From assembly GCA_013368445.1 (NCBI GenBank), contig JAACJO010000009.1, forward strand, positions 1,550,001 through 1,614,000: 64,000 nt of DNA, read 5' to 3'. Both the position numbers and the translations under genes were made by a program. A model generated the notes under the pieces. That model searched no databases, had not been told where the DNA came from, and worked only from the letters and a program-made list of their open reading frames with translations. This DNA is from Leucocoprinus leucothites. Its lineage: Eukaryota > Basidiomycota > Agaricomycetes > Agaricales > Agaricaceae. The stretch's first letter is position 1. Every line of letters starts with the position of its first letter. Below are positions 31,498 through 41,736 of this stretch, piece after piece.

Positions 31498-32161
31498 TGT
31501 TATAGTGACGCCGGCCCGGTCCTAAGCTGGCGCGATAAGTATCGAGTTGATCTTATCAAAGGGGACTCCTTCTCGGTAAGCGACAAAGTCGTTTACTAAG
31601 TCAGAGTTATAATACGGCGATTATAGAGTTTAAGACTTTAGTAATTGAGATCTTAGAGCTTAAGTTCAATTCGACTTTGTATAGATAAAGGCTCGTATTG
31701 AGTCTCCACCTAACCAAGTAGAAACGATGTTTCTCCTTGGTAGATGTCGACGACTTATATACGATACAAGTCGGTATCTATTATTAACTAGGGCTAAGGG
31801 CTTCTAATGAAAGAAGAGAAGCGTACAGCTTCCTTAACACTAATTAAACTATATAAGACGCGATCTGTCAAAGAAGCTTTAGAAGTTCTTCTAAAGAAGT
31901 TCTTCTTTGATCATCTGATCGATCACAAGGTAAGTCCAAATATAGCACAGCTATATTTAACAATCACATGTCATCAAAATACAAACAAAACCAAACAAGT
32001 CATAACGAGTCATAATAAGACAAAGTAAACGAGTCAAATCAAACGAGAAAATACAAGAACAAATAAGAAAGAAACATAATTGCGATATTACTTAAGTAAA
32101 GCTAATATCGACTTCGTGTTATAGATGGAACAAATGCTAGATATAATCAATATACATAACA
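31498..32161 (-). repeat. G1 5' LTR (664 bp) with predicted promoter
   Basis: Identical to the 3' LTR. On the minus strand TATATAAG (31754-31761) precedes by 33 nt the block ATCGTTTCTACTT (31716-31728), whose complement is the primer site at 31483-31495. That block is therefore the predicted 5' end of the RNA, and the R region begins there. Confidence 0.95.
31754..31761 (-). promoter_or_regulatory. TATA box of G1 5' LTR
   Basis: TATATAAG, minus strand, 33 nt upstream of the predicted transcript start. The same octamer with the same spacing is found in G2 although the two LTRs are otherwise unrelated by eye. Confidence 0.7.
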
Positions 32162-35100
32162 GATCGACTGCCAGTTTGGCTGCTGGGAGGCAATCAGTGA
32201 TGAGGATGATGTGGTCGCACTGAAGAGAGATGGCCTTGGCGATGCCAATACGAATGGAATAGAGTTCGGCGTCAGTAGACGACAAACGGCCGCTAGCCTG
32301 TTTTGCATGGGACACTTGTCGTCTGCCGCGATATAAATGTGCCGCCAAAACCGCCTGAAGGGAACCTACGAGTGGAACAGAAGCATCAGTAACAACTGAG
32401 ATACAATTACGATCAGAGGAAGAAGAAGAAAAAACGGAATCAAGAGATGATACATGTTTATACATTTCATGTTTGTCCAAGCGATTGCATGGGTGAAAGT
32501 GAATGGAATCAGGAAAAATGTCCATAAGACGAGACCCGGGTTTGGATTCAGGGGCGAATGGAGAAAATGAATCTGAAAGATGAGAGAGAGAACTATCTAC
32601 ATCGATAAGAGGGCCTTTGACTTTAGCTTTTTTGGCCGGAGTGAGAAGACGAAGCGATTGAGGATGAGGGGAGGAATTAAGAGAAAAGTCCTTAGATAAA
32701 AGAGAACGTAACGCATGATTAGAGGGTAAAGTAGAAACTCGATACGCTGAACGAATAGCTAATTTACGAAGATGGAGGTGGATTGGAATGAGTCCAGCAA
32801 TGCTTTCAACGCCACCTGATGGGGAAGTGTGGAAGGCACCTGTGATCCAGAGTGCCACACGTCTTTGCATGGATGATAAAGACTTGAGAAGCGCCTTATT
32901 ACGAGCGCCTTCAAAATACCAGAGTCGAAATCCATATGTAGCCACAGGGACAACGCATGACCTATAGAGTAGACGCCTTTGTAGAGGGAGGAGGCCTCGG
33001 GTGGAGTTGCCTAGCATATTCATAGCTTTCACTGTGGATAATGCTTTGGTGGAGTAATACCGGACGTGTTCTTGAAATGAAAGTCGACGGTCAAAGTAAA
33101 AACCCAAGTATCGCCAGAAACGTTTGGGATGGAGTATAGGGCCGCCAACATTGGATAGATCAAGGGGGGGATTCGAATCGTTATGACGTCGGGAGAAGTG
33201 AAAGACCTCAGACTTATCGTGTTCAATGACCAGTCCAAGGTCGGTGCAAATGGAATTAATGATGGAATAAGCTGATTTGAGGGAAGAAATAGTGTCAGTA
33301 TAATTCTTTGCTTGAGATATACAAAGCCCGTCATCGACAAATGATAAAAGGGAAGAAGGGATAGACTGTAGACGAGCGCGTTGATCGAACATGGACATGA
33401 GGGGCGCTAGGTAGAGCGCGGATAGAATGGGTGATAGAGCGGAGCCTTGCCCAACGCCAACATCCGCATCATGGGCATCAGATAGGAAAGTGTTCCACAT
33501 GAATTGAGTGGATCGACCTATGAGATAGTGTGAAAAGAATTTTACGAGTTCAGGGGCGAACCCCTGTCGTTGTAGAATGTTAGTGAGGATTTCGTGGTTT
33601 AGGGAGGGGAAGAATTGGGCGATATCAAAAGCACAGACACTAGTCACCATACCTTTAGCCCATCCGGTCCAAATGATGTGAGTGAGGAATACTCCTGCAT
33701 CCTCCGTGGAATGTTGGATAACTCCACCCATTTGATTGGGGTGGAGAACATCTAGGGATACCGCTTCGAACTGCATGCGGCGGGCAATCATTTTCTCGAT
33801 TAATTTACCTAAAGTGTTTAGTAGAACAATGGGATGAAACGCTTTGGGTGTATCATATGCCGGTTTATTCGGCTTGGGAATGATGATAGAGACCGAGTCC
33901 TTAAAGTGACTCGGCCAGTGAGAGAGACGTACGCACGCATTAGCTATGAGTAGTATGTTTTTGAGGCATTCATTGTGGGCAACGATGGACTTTAGGTGTT
34001 TCCAGGAGACGTGGTCAGGTCCGGGTGCTGAAGAGTTAGCGCATGAAGAGAGGGATTCGGTGAGTTCAAGGACAGAAAAATTCGTCCAGGAACGAGAAGG
34101 AAGGGATTTCATTTCGTTGAGAACATTAGAGCTTACCGGGCGACCGGATGCTGAATTGTATGATGAATGGAGTGCATTCCATAGGTCCGGAAGGTCATTG
34201 CAAGGTTGCCCTTGGTAATGGATTCCCTCGACGGCAGGGAGTTTTCGTTGTTTTACCCACTCCATGAGGTCCCAGGGTCGTTTGTTGGTAGATGCGATTT
34301 TGTGTATGCGCACATCGAAAAAGGAGTGTTTGGCAGCTCTGGTAGCCGCTCTGAAAGCTCGCCAATCCTTTCGATCCTTTGTTCTTCTGTAGGTAAGAAG
34401 AGTCTTAGAACAGTGGGGGTTCCACCATTCCTTTGACCGGTTAGTAATCCATACAGTTTTAGAGTTCGTATTCCAAGATTCATGAAAGACTCGAGAAATG
34501 GAGTTGGAGATATCGTTCAAGCAAGAAGTGGATCGAATGTCTGAACAATCAAGGGCCGCTAGATGCTCAGAGACTTGGGAAATGAACACCGTCTCTTCAT
34601 CGCTATCTTTCGGTAGTACTCGTTTTTTATAGTTAATATAATCTGGGCGGATTGGAAGATCCATAATCAAGGGTGCATGATCCGATGGGAGTCTCGAATT
34701 GATATCGATGATGTGGGAGGTGGAATTGTTAGCACAAAACATTAGATCAATAACTGAATCGTCATGACTTTCAATGGGAGAGAAATGAGTAGGGGATAGT
34801 GAGATCGGTGAGGACCTTGTGAGATTGAAGCTGTCCGCTAACTCCGTTAGAGTTATAGCTGACATAGGGACGTAAGTAGCTGAAGGGTCCCATTCTGGAG
34901 ATCGACAATTAAAGTCCCCTCCCATATATATAACATTAGGGATGTTGATGAAGTTTGTCGAAAGGAAATTGATCGCCGACGAGGATGAGTCTGAGTATAT
35001 GTTAAGTAGATGGATATAGTTATCCTGGTTGAATAGGCCCAAGATTTGTATATCGCGGTGGTTAACCCACTCCTGATGAAGAATGGGTCTCATGCGAAGT

Positions 35101-35389
35101 AGTCGTCTGTGAACATAAGTCAGAGTACGGGGTCGGGGATCATTGGGCTTAGTAGGGCGAACCATACATAGCCATTCCGGGTGAATAGGGGCACCAATGA
35201 CATCATCCCCTTCAGGGTTAGTTGTAGAAGGTGCTTTCCGAATGTGATTCCATGGAGGTTCTTGTAGAAAAATGATTTCGAAATCCAGTTTTTTGGATTC
35301 GAGTATAGTATCGACCAGGGCATAGGAGTGTCCCACATTTTGCGAATAGATACAAACAGAAGAAATGGGTTTGTTCTTACCAGACATAT

Positions 35390-38187
35390 TTAAACAGCAA
35401 CTCCGCCACCGGAGCGATTGGAATTAGTGCGAACAGCATGAGCGGTGCGTGATTCGGCAGCTTTATTAGAGTGCCAGGTTCGATCGAACCTGTTCCTCCA
35501 AAATGGACATTTGGTGTCATTTGCGTGATGGTCACCTTTGCAATTCAGGCATTTGAAGTTACCCAAGTGAGGACATGGGATGCCTTCAGGAGTGGCGTCA
35601 TGGGGGGGGGGTTTGATTTAGGGTTGGCCTTACAACACCAGGCCATGGATCGGTGATTTTTGATGCAATGAGGGCCACCGCAGATTTGACAACGTGCACC
35701 AAGGGCGCGACACGCATGAGTGGGATGACCCCAACGCCAGCAGTTCCTGCATTGCGCAATGCCGGGGTGCATACTAGTGGCTCGGATGGTCCCGACATGT
35801 CGGCCAAAGTTAATAGTACGGTTGACCAATGTCTTGGCCTTAGTACCGTTTTGTGAGTCCCAGATATCGAACCACATGACAGCCGTATCCGATTTTGGGG
35901 ATGCTTTCATAACGCGAGGGCGGGCGGCGAGAATGACATTCTCAAACAAAGTAGATTGTCCGAGAGCTTGTTCAACGAATGCGGGGGAAAGGGGGTTGGA
36001 AGAATTGGCTACCCAATAGGGAACGCCGACGATTTTAAGGAATGATTTAGATTGTGGGAGGCGCAGCTCAACGGGGATGGCGTCTCCTAGTTGCCAGGCT
36101 TTTTTAAGCCAAGATTTGATGGTTTCAAGGTCAGCAGGGGATGCGACACCTGAGGTGGCGATGGAGATGCCATTATATGATTCACAGACTGATTCGACGC
36201 GAAGTTTGGATTGGGCGGCAGTAAGACCGTGGTTACAGAATTCAGCTGCCTTATTGAAGTCTTTGATATGGTCAGCAATGATGTTCCCTTCAAAAGGGAT
36301 GAGGACTTGGCGACGGGTAGGTCCGTGCGTGGTCATTTTAGGTTTAGCGCGTAGAGCGCTTGCAGATGAGGGTTCGGGCGCCTGAGATTGGGCGCCTCCA
36401 AAGCCTGCCTTGTACATAGCGAGTACTTTGTCGTATGATAGTTCAGGGAAGGCGAGTATCATTTCTCGCATCTTAACCCTGTCGATGTTGGAAGAGGAGT
36501 TGGAAGAGGAAGTCGCCAGCTGGACACCCCGTCGGGCAGCAGCAGCAAATGACACATTCTTCTTGTTGAAGTGTTCCGTAAGGGGTTTGGTGGATGCCTT
36601 ACGGTCGGGAGGGGGAATGGGAGGCGGCATGTCAGAGGCGCCCTTGGGGTTAGGTTTTAATGGCTGAGCCTGGCCATCATGGGAGGGGCGCCCAACTGAG
36701 CGCTCGATGTTTCCATTCCCGTTCCTTGGAGTCACGTGATTGGAGGGTGGAGGGGGGGCCCGGGATACGTGAATAGGACCGGAGGGCTTGGAAGACGTAA
36801 CATCATTCCTTGCCTTCAGGGAGCCTGACACGGACGAAACGGCACGTGCCTTACCAGAAGACGTAAAGTCATTCTGGGGGAGAGGAATGGTGCCCTCAGC
36901 AGGAGGGGCTTGGTTGATGTTCATACGATCATCGTCGATACATGCTGTAGAATTAGTTTGCCCAACAACAATGCCAGGCGGGAATAGGGGGGTAGGGATG
37001 GTAGACAGATGAGGATTACGTGCCTTTTTTCCCTTCCCTTTACCTTTGGGAGGGGGGGACGAGTCCGTCATGGGAATATCGGGAGGCGGGCCGTAGTAAT
37101 GCCTTAAAGCATCTACGATGGTGAGACCGCTTTCGCCATTAATGGGAAGCTGGTCCCAGCCTGTTTCGAACATAGTAGTGAGTAAACAGTATATTGGTTC
37201 CCCCATCTGGGGAACTCTTGGATCTTTTCTGCCAGGTTGTAAACCTAGCGCAGCGCGGTGCTTGAAAAAATTTGTAGCGTATTTAAGCGCCTCAAGCACT
37301 TTGAAAGTAGCTTCACCGACAACAACGGTCTCTTCGGTAGCAGTGTTTGACGGATCCTTAAGATCCGGTAGTCGTGGCTGTGCAGGCCTAGGCTCCTGCG
37401 GCTGTGCAGTGATGTCACCAGTGACATCATGTGTGACATCATGTGTGACGTCATTAGTATTGGATGAACCGGCAAAGAAGGTAGCTGGAGTGCCGGTTGG
37501 CGCAGCATTTGCTGACTCAGCGGATCCGTGGATCGCATGAGGCAGCCTTGAGGTGGGTGGGGGTCCAAAGAACCGAGTGGTAGGTTCCCCGTTCGTGATA
37601 ATCCCATCCTCTTGGTCGCTCCATGCGTCCCCGCGAGAGTCCAAGTTCAGAGGGTCAGGTTTGTTGAGCTCACCAAGGAATCCCTCGCCGAATGGACGGA
37701 AGGGGATGGGTGACTTGAAGCCGTCATATGTGCTCATTGACGCGGTTCTTGAGACGGCTTTGGGTGTAGACTCCAATCCTCTACGGACATCTCGAGCACG
37801 GGCCTGTTTAGAACGCGACAATGGAGGAGGGGGAGTTCTGAGGGAAGAGTGTGAGGCTGCACGGGAAAGTGCAGCATGTACGTTTATGGGGGAGGAAGGG
37901 GTTGAAGATCCAGACGAGTCAGAATCACTCTCACTGCTTTCTTCGACGTCAGATCCTGCTCTAGATGAGGCAGCTGACTTGGCATCATCGCGAGCGGAGT
38001 GTTTGGTTGATTTGATAGAAAGCACGGGCGAGATAGAGCGGTCGCGCTTGTAAGTTGAGACACATGTTTCAGTGTCAACGATGTTGATGGGGTCCGAAGA
38101 CGGCGGGGGTGTACCCTTAAGGTCCACCCAATGTGATGGTGCAGTCATATCGATAGAATTCGTAGTCAATGTAGTATAAGACACCAT
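35390..38187 (-). pseudogene. LA3 ORF1, near-intact LINE RNA-binding protein with one frameshift
   Basis: The real ATG is 38187 (MVSYTTLTT). The frame is open to 35545, about 880 codons, then a C10 run on the coding strand (G10 at 35609-35618) shifts the frame; sister copies have 8 nt there. The downstream frame carries the last knuckle and ends TAA 35390-35392. Order: acidic Ser-rich N-terminus (residues 20-120), SFAGSS/THDVT repeats (about 250-275), MGEPIYCLLTTMFETGWD (about 335), middle domain THGPTRRQVLIPFEGNI to LKIVGVPYWV (about 650-780), FDIWDSQNGT, knuckles CRNCWRWGHPTHAC, CQICGGPHC...H...C and CLNCKGDHHANDTKC. It binds LINE RNA. The shift could be a sequencing or homopolymer error. 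Confidence 0.82.
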
Positions 38188-38223
38188 CAAAGAAATCGAT
38201 GATGGTGGTTAGAGGGAAAGGAG

Positions 38224-38462
38224 GACTGGACTTGTATTGTATTATGCTTTCATTTCGAACTATGTACCACTGCGTGAAGATGTCATCTGTACTAGGCGGA
38301 CTTCGGACTCGTATTTATACCTAGCTATGTAGATGTGTAGTTGGTAGTGGTACTTTCTGCATGTTGTAGTAGTTGGGCGCAGACTGCTATCGCGCACCGC
38401 GTTATAAATTTGTGACCCCTCCGGGGTCGCGTTGATTAAAAAAAAAAAAAAAAAAAAAAAAA
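38224..38462 (+). other. LB 3' UTR with terminal hairpin and poly(A)
   Basis: Contains the shared LINE tail block (GCGCAGACTGCTATCGCGCACC, given by its position 38377-38398), TTATAAATTT, then the hairpin GACCCC-TCC-GGGGTC (38414-38428) and 25 A. The same layout ends both B1 copies at 106-122 and 49652-49668. LINE-A and B2 share the tail block but lack the hairpin. Confidence 0.75.
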
Positions 38463-39475
38463 GAAGAGAACAGGTGCGCCATGAGGCGAAGAAGTGGGAC
38501 GGATAAATCCAATGTTGACATGCTCGTCGATGAACTCGTGGAGAGCCTCAAGCTCAGATGGAGAAAGGGAGTAAATGGTGCCAACAGGAGGTTGAGCACC
38601 TTCTTCAAGGTTGATCTTGAGGTCATAGGGGCGATGCGGGGTGAGAGTATCAGCACGAGCCTTGCTGAAGACGTCGGCAAATTCGTGATATTCACTGGGC
38701 ACATTAGAGAGATCTGCTGACTCGTCTGAGACACGAGCCGAGCCAGCGGAAGCGGATGTCAAGTTCAAATTGAGATGGAAGTTTACTGAGCCAGGAAGAC
38801 GTGAAGCGCGAATAAAAGCAGGAGTGTTGATGAGTGAAATGTGAGGACACGCAGGAACAGAATCAGAAGTGGATGAAGGGGTCCCAGATGGTGATGAATC
38901 CAGAGGAAGGGTGTTAGCCATTGGGCTAGGATCGGGTGACAATGCAGAAACCACCGTAGAAGCGGATGCGATGTGAACAGAAGGGGCAGGAGTATCCAGC
39001 AAATGTGATCAGAATGTAATACTGCTCGAAGCCCAGTCAATCAACGGATTGTAGCAGGTGAGCCAGTTGTGTCCAAGAACCACAGAGCAAGAAGAATTGA
39101 GCCGGGTGACATACAAGTCAAGGGTCATAGATTCACCACTAGGAAAAGTAACAGGCAAGTTCACTAACTCAGTAATATAACTATTCGACAATCTGTCAAA
39201 TAGGCAAAGCTCGATCGGAGGGATAGGAGAGGTCAGAAGGGAATGAGTGCGGGTGAATTCAGAATCAATAAAGCAATGAGTAGAGCCGGAGTCGATGAGA
39301 GCACTGAAGAGGAGCTGTTGGATATTATCAGATGAGCAAATTGAAGAAGAAGAAAGTGAAACAGAAAGGGAATTGGGATCGGAAAGAGCAGATGCATTGA
39401 GGCAGAGGAGACTCTCTGGTGCACAGATGAGCTCAACGCGACCCACAGTCTGTGCAGAGTCCTGAGGGCTGCTCC

Positions 39476-41122
39476 CTATTTTTCCGAACTCTTTTCAGAG
39501 TCCTTGGTGGGAGCCACTTCGGCCTTGCGGATCTTGGCCCTGTTCTGCTTCCTGTGGCATTGGTCAACCTTGTGACCTTTACCACTGCAGAACAAGCAGA
39601 GGTCTTCATCGATACGGCATTTGCGCTCTTTGGGAGTCAATTTGCCATCCTTGCCTAGCTTGTTGGAAATATCCGGTTTCGTGGGACGGGTCGAAGGGCA
39701 TTGCTGGTTAGAGGTGGATAGAGCGGGGGTGGTGGATTTGGAGGGGGCCTGAGAGGTATTGCGATTGTTGTTGCTGCTGCTGTTGTTGTTGTTGCTGTTG
39801 TTGTTGCCCTGATTAAAGTTAGATGGTTGTGACGAAGAGCCGCATTGGGAATTAGGCTGAGGGTTATTCGAGGAGTTGGAGGGTTTGGATTGCTTGCACT
39901 CAGCAAGATCCTTTTCTGTGGCATGGGCACGTGCTCTTTCGCGATTGCGTTCCCAATAGCAACCATCAATGAGCATAGCTGTATGGAGCATCTCCTGGAA
40001 GGTGTTGGGTTTACCCTGTTCACGGACACTGATAGGGTCCTGAATGCGATTAGGGAGACCCTTATAGTAGCGATGGCAGAGGACCTTGTCACCCCAGCTG
40101 AGCTGTGCAGCGTACTTCATGAAGTCAATGTTGTAAGTGGCGATCTTATCGCCCGATTTCATCCGCAGGTTATCAAGAAGTTCAGCTGCTTCTGACTTCG
40201 GGTTGGCAACCCCAAAGTGCGTGCAGAGCTCGCGGGTAAAAGCATCCCAATCCATGATCCAATCATGGAAGACACCTTGCTCCTCCTGAGTGAGAGCAAC
40301 CTTGAACCAGTCTAGAGCTACGCCGGTGAGGTAAGTCATTGTGAAGTTGACCTTTTGGCTATCTTCCTGGAACTGAGTTGGGTTGGCGCGGAAGTAGAGA
40401 TGGCATTGGATGAGGAAGGTGTTAAGCTTGTCTGGGTCTGTTCTGCTGAACGTATCCGGAAGGTGAGCTTTATTAATGGGAGCCACGTTAGGTTGGGGAT
40501 GGTGGTCGAGGTTATCAGTGAGGCGGGATAAAGCATTGGCTAAGCGACCTTGAAAGTGATCACAACGACAAGGACGAGGTGGGGGAGTAGGAAGGTCGTT
40601 GGATGAGGAAGAGGATGAGTCGTCATCATCTGGGTCATTATCATCGGGGTCGTCGGGATTCTCGGGGCTACCGAGGTGATCTTCGATGTCTTCCCAATCA
40701 TTGTTCTCGTCATCCTGGTGGGGAGGATCAACATAGTTGAGACCATCCTCATCACCTGGTTCTGAAGGACCGGATGGATCCTGATCGGGTGGCATACCAC
40801 CAGGAGGTGCAGGAGTGCTAGGAGGACGAGTGTCATGACAGTGAGGCAATGGACGAGTAGGACAAGGGATTTGAGAGGGTTGGGGAGTTGAAGGCAAGTT
40901 GGGGTTTAGACGGCGTGAACAGCGGATACGACTAGGAATACGATTATTTCCCGAACTGTGAGTAGAGCTTTCAGCCGGGGTAGCAGGGACAGAGTTGGAG
41001 CGTTTCGGCTCCTGAGTGGTGGAAGTGGTGGCAGCAGGCTGATGCCATACTGTGGTGCGGGTGTTTGCCATGACGAAGACAAGAGAAGGGAGCAGAGGGA
41101 TGATGTGACAGTAGCGAGGCAT
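39476..41122 (-). CDS. G2 gag polyprotein (capsid and zinc knuckle)
   Basis: An uninterrupted 548-residue frame. The first ATG (41122) overlaps the primer site; the second, MANTRTTVW at 41071, is a plausible true start. The first third is Pro/Asp-rich and disordered. A retrotransposon capsid domain follows (about residues 215-375, motifs [36 protein letters not shown]). Then come Asn/Ser-rich repeats (about 430-460) and a CCHC knuckle [14 protein letters not shown] near residue 515. Capsid and nucleocapsid package the element RNA. It ends at TAG 39476-39478. Pol is in the -1 frame, open across this stop, with a run GGAAAAA just before the TAG, so frameshifting is likely. It is the only intact G2 gene. 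Confidence 0.85.
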   Translation of the reverse strand: MPRYCHIIPLLPSLVFVMANTRTTVWHQPAATTSTTQEPKRSNSVPATPAESSTHSSGNNRIPSRIRCSRRLNPNLPSTPQPSQIPCPTRPLPHCHDTRPPSTPAPPGGMPPDQDPSGPSEPGDEDGLNYVDPPHQDDENNDWEDIEDHLGSPENPDDPDDNDPDDDDSSSSSSNDLPTPPPRPCRCDHFQGRLANALSRLTDNLDHHPQPNVAPINKAHLPDTFSRTDPDKLNTFLIQCHLYFRANPTQFQEDSQKVNFTMTYLTGVALDWFKVALTQEEQGVFHDWIMDWDAFTRELCTHFGVANPKSEAAELLDNLRMKSGDKIATYNIDFMKYAAQLSWGDKVLCHRYYKGLPNRIQDPISVREQGKPNTFQEMLHTAMLIDGCYWERNRERARAHATEKDLAECKQSKPSNSSNNPQPNSQCGSSSQPSNFNQGNNNSNNNNSSSNNNRNTSQAPSKSTTPALSTSNQQCPSTRPTKPDISNKLGKDGKLTPKERKCRIDEDLCLFCSGKGHKVDQCHRKQNRAKIRKAEVAPTKDSEKSSEK

Positions 41123-41133
41123 AGTCTGATAAT
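41123..41133 (-). other. G2 primer-binding site, self-primer type
   Basis: ATTATCAGACT on the minus strand, two nucleotides downstream of the 5' LTR. It is perfectly complementary over 11 nt to AGTCTGATAAT at the predicted start of the transcript in the LTR. No tRNA 3' end (TGG start) is matched. This is the arrangement known for Tf1/sushi-type elements, where the folded 5' end of the RNA primes reverse transcription. The first in-frame ATG of gag overlaps the site edge (41120-41122). Confidence 0.75.
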
Positions 41134-41135
41134 AC

Positions 41136-41736
41136 TGTCAAGAACTAGGTTACTAAGGATGGGAAATAAAGCCGATGTTCAAGACTGGGTGTCTAAGACA
41201 GGGGAACAGAGATGACTGATCCGGTTGATGAACATGGGAACGGGTCTTGGCCTCAACTTATGTGTTGTGCCACTACTGACGCTGACCCGGATTTCAGAAA
41301 TGGATAGAGGCGGGAGGGCAAAGAGAGAGCAGAGATCAGACAGAGTAGTAACATGTGACTTAGTCGATTATCAGACTGAGGAATATGGTACAAGTTCGAC
41401 TACTTATATACGAGGTGGCGGATAGGGTCAGATAGCAAGAAACAAAGACATAACAGAAAAAGGATAAGAGGATAATAAGTGTCTGACATTTCAGAAAGGC
41501 TAGAAGAATAATAATATCCGACATCGGAAGAAGACTAGAAATGACAAGAGGAATGAAATATGACATGACATGAGAAAGTCCGAACACAACGCACCAGAAG
41601 CCAAAGGGTAAAGAAGAAGAGTGGAGTGAATGGAGTGGAAGCGAGCTGAAGCGATAGGATGGAAGAGCAGGATGCGTAAAAGATTCTAAGTTGAGAAATT
41701 GTCAGCCGGGCCAGTGGCGAGGATTGGATCGTGACA
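41136..41736 (-). repeat. G2 5' LTR with predicted promoter and R start
   Basis: 601 bp. On the minus strand it begins TGTCACGATCC and ends TTCTTGACA. The TATA box TATATAAG lies at 41403-41410, and 33 nt downstream the block AGTCTGATAAT (41367-41377) is the reverse complement of the primer-binding site next to this LTR. The promoter call rests on this spacing, which is the same in G1, and on the conserved block in the related solo LTR at 53778-54318. Confidence 0.9.
41403..41410 (-). promoter_or_regulatory. TATA box of G2 5' LTR
   Basis: TATATAAG on the minus strand, 33 nt upstream of the predicted RNA 5' end AGTCTGATAAT. It is conserved in the 3' LTR (15905-15912) and, with a 35-nt spacing, in the solo LTR (54071-54078). 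A typical RNA polymerase II spacing. Confidence 0.7.

Larger units (their letters stand above)
23229..32161 (-). mobile_element. Ty3/Gypsy chromovirus G1, identical LTRs, youngest insertion
   Basis: 8933 bp, TSD GATCG, 664-bp LTRs that I find identical throughout. Order on the minus strand: 5' LTR, self-primer site, 0.55-kb leader with hairpins, gag, -1 frameshift site, pol with a C-terminal chromodomain, ORF3, PPT, 3' LTR. Identical LTRs mean recent insertion, yet pol has one TGA (25821-25823) and ORF3 one TGA (24180-24182), both explainable as CGA-to-TGA. It is nested in LA3 ORF2 and is the innermost layer. Confidence 0.95.
22496..35387 (-). pseudogene. LA3 ORF2: endonuclease, reverse transcriptase, RNase H
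   Basis: ATG 35387 lies two bases after the ORF1 TAA. The frame is open for about 1089 codons across the G1 insertion, then TGA at 23180-23182 and 23144-23146 break the last 230 codons before the natural stop at 22496. APE-type endonuclease: SQNVGHSYALV, FLQEPPW, GGDFNCRSPEWDP and SDHAPLIMDL (residues 1-215). RT (about 470-760): IIIPKPNKPAYDTPK, FDIAQFFPSLNHE, GVGQGSALSPILSALYLAPL and catalytic FVDDGLCIS. RNase H (about 985-1085): VVTDASVP, STDAELYSIRIG and ITDCLPAAK. C-terminal CRCGH...HHILCYC motif at about 22730-22760. Supplies nicking and reverse transcription for target-primed insertion. All three enzyme domains are uninterrupted except by G1. Confidence 0.88.
22290..38223 (-). mobile_element. 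LINE-A copy LA3, youngest LINE-A, split by gypsy G1
   Basis: About 7 kb when unnested: 5' end near 38223, ORF1 38187-35390, ORF2 35387-22496, 3' UTR, and poly(A) seen as 23 T at 22290-22312. G1 lies in ORF2 with the TSD GATCG (23224-23228, 32162-32166), and the reading frame is continuous once G1 is removed. CpG is abundant, unlike in LA1, LA2 and LA5. No TSD is visible at the borders with LB. Tad-like clade is inferred from fungal context, the ORF1/ORF2 layout and the RNase H domain. Confidence 0.9.
21865..38462 (+). mobile_element. LINE-B copy LB, CpG-rich, internally incomplete
   Basis: Inserted in the G2 RT with a perfect 15-bp TSD GAAGAGAACAGGTGC (21850-21864 and 38463-38477). Only its two ends remain: 21865-22289 (5' UTR with CTCTTACCACCA at 21879-21890, and the ORF1 start) and 38224-38462 (3' UTR, hairpin, 25-nt poly(A) from 38438). 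LA3 lies between, but the middle of LB, about 1.5 kb by comparison with B2, is missing and LA3 has no TSD here. CpG is frequent in both ends, consistent with a recent insertion. Confidence 0.85.
17513..39479 (-). pseudogene. G2 pol: protease, RT, RNase H, integrase, chromodomain
   Basis: Split by LB (21865-38462) and the Tc1 copy (17549-19141). Protease [12 protein letters not shown] is near 39300. RT runs from [16 protein letters not shown] (38600) through [19 protein letters not shown] (21830), FGLTNAPAAFQRFMND and catalytic VYLDDILIYS (21515). RNase H has IETDASDYALAAIL. The integrase has SISMDFIEKLP, TSDHGS and YHPEGDRQTERTNQ (D, D, E). The chromodomain EYEIDHIVDSK to SWLPATELAHV is at 19170-19320. 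After removing the Tc1 copy the frame ends HATYPHKPGPLPLS and TAG at 17513-17515. Stops: TGA 39009-39011 (from CGA), another near 20320, TAG near 19988. Non-functional now. The chromodomain places it among the chromoviruses. Confidence 0.87.
15638..41736 (-). mobile_element. Ty3/Gypsy chromovirus G2 (about 7.9 kb unnested)
   Basis: Minus-strand element with 601-bp LTRs at both ends (15638-16238 and 41136-41736) and the TSD CCCTC (15633-15637, 41737-41741) in LA2 ORF2. Order from its 5' end: LTR, primer site, gag, pol (protease, RT, RNase H, integrase, chromodomain), a convergent antisense ORF, PPT, LTR. It contains LINE-B LB (TSD GAAGAGAACAGGTGC) in the RT and a Tc1/mariner copy (TA duplication) near the pol end. 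In the first 115 bp the two LTRs differ at about nine positions, all transitions, so it is older than G1. Confidence 0.93.
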
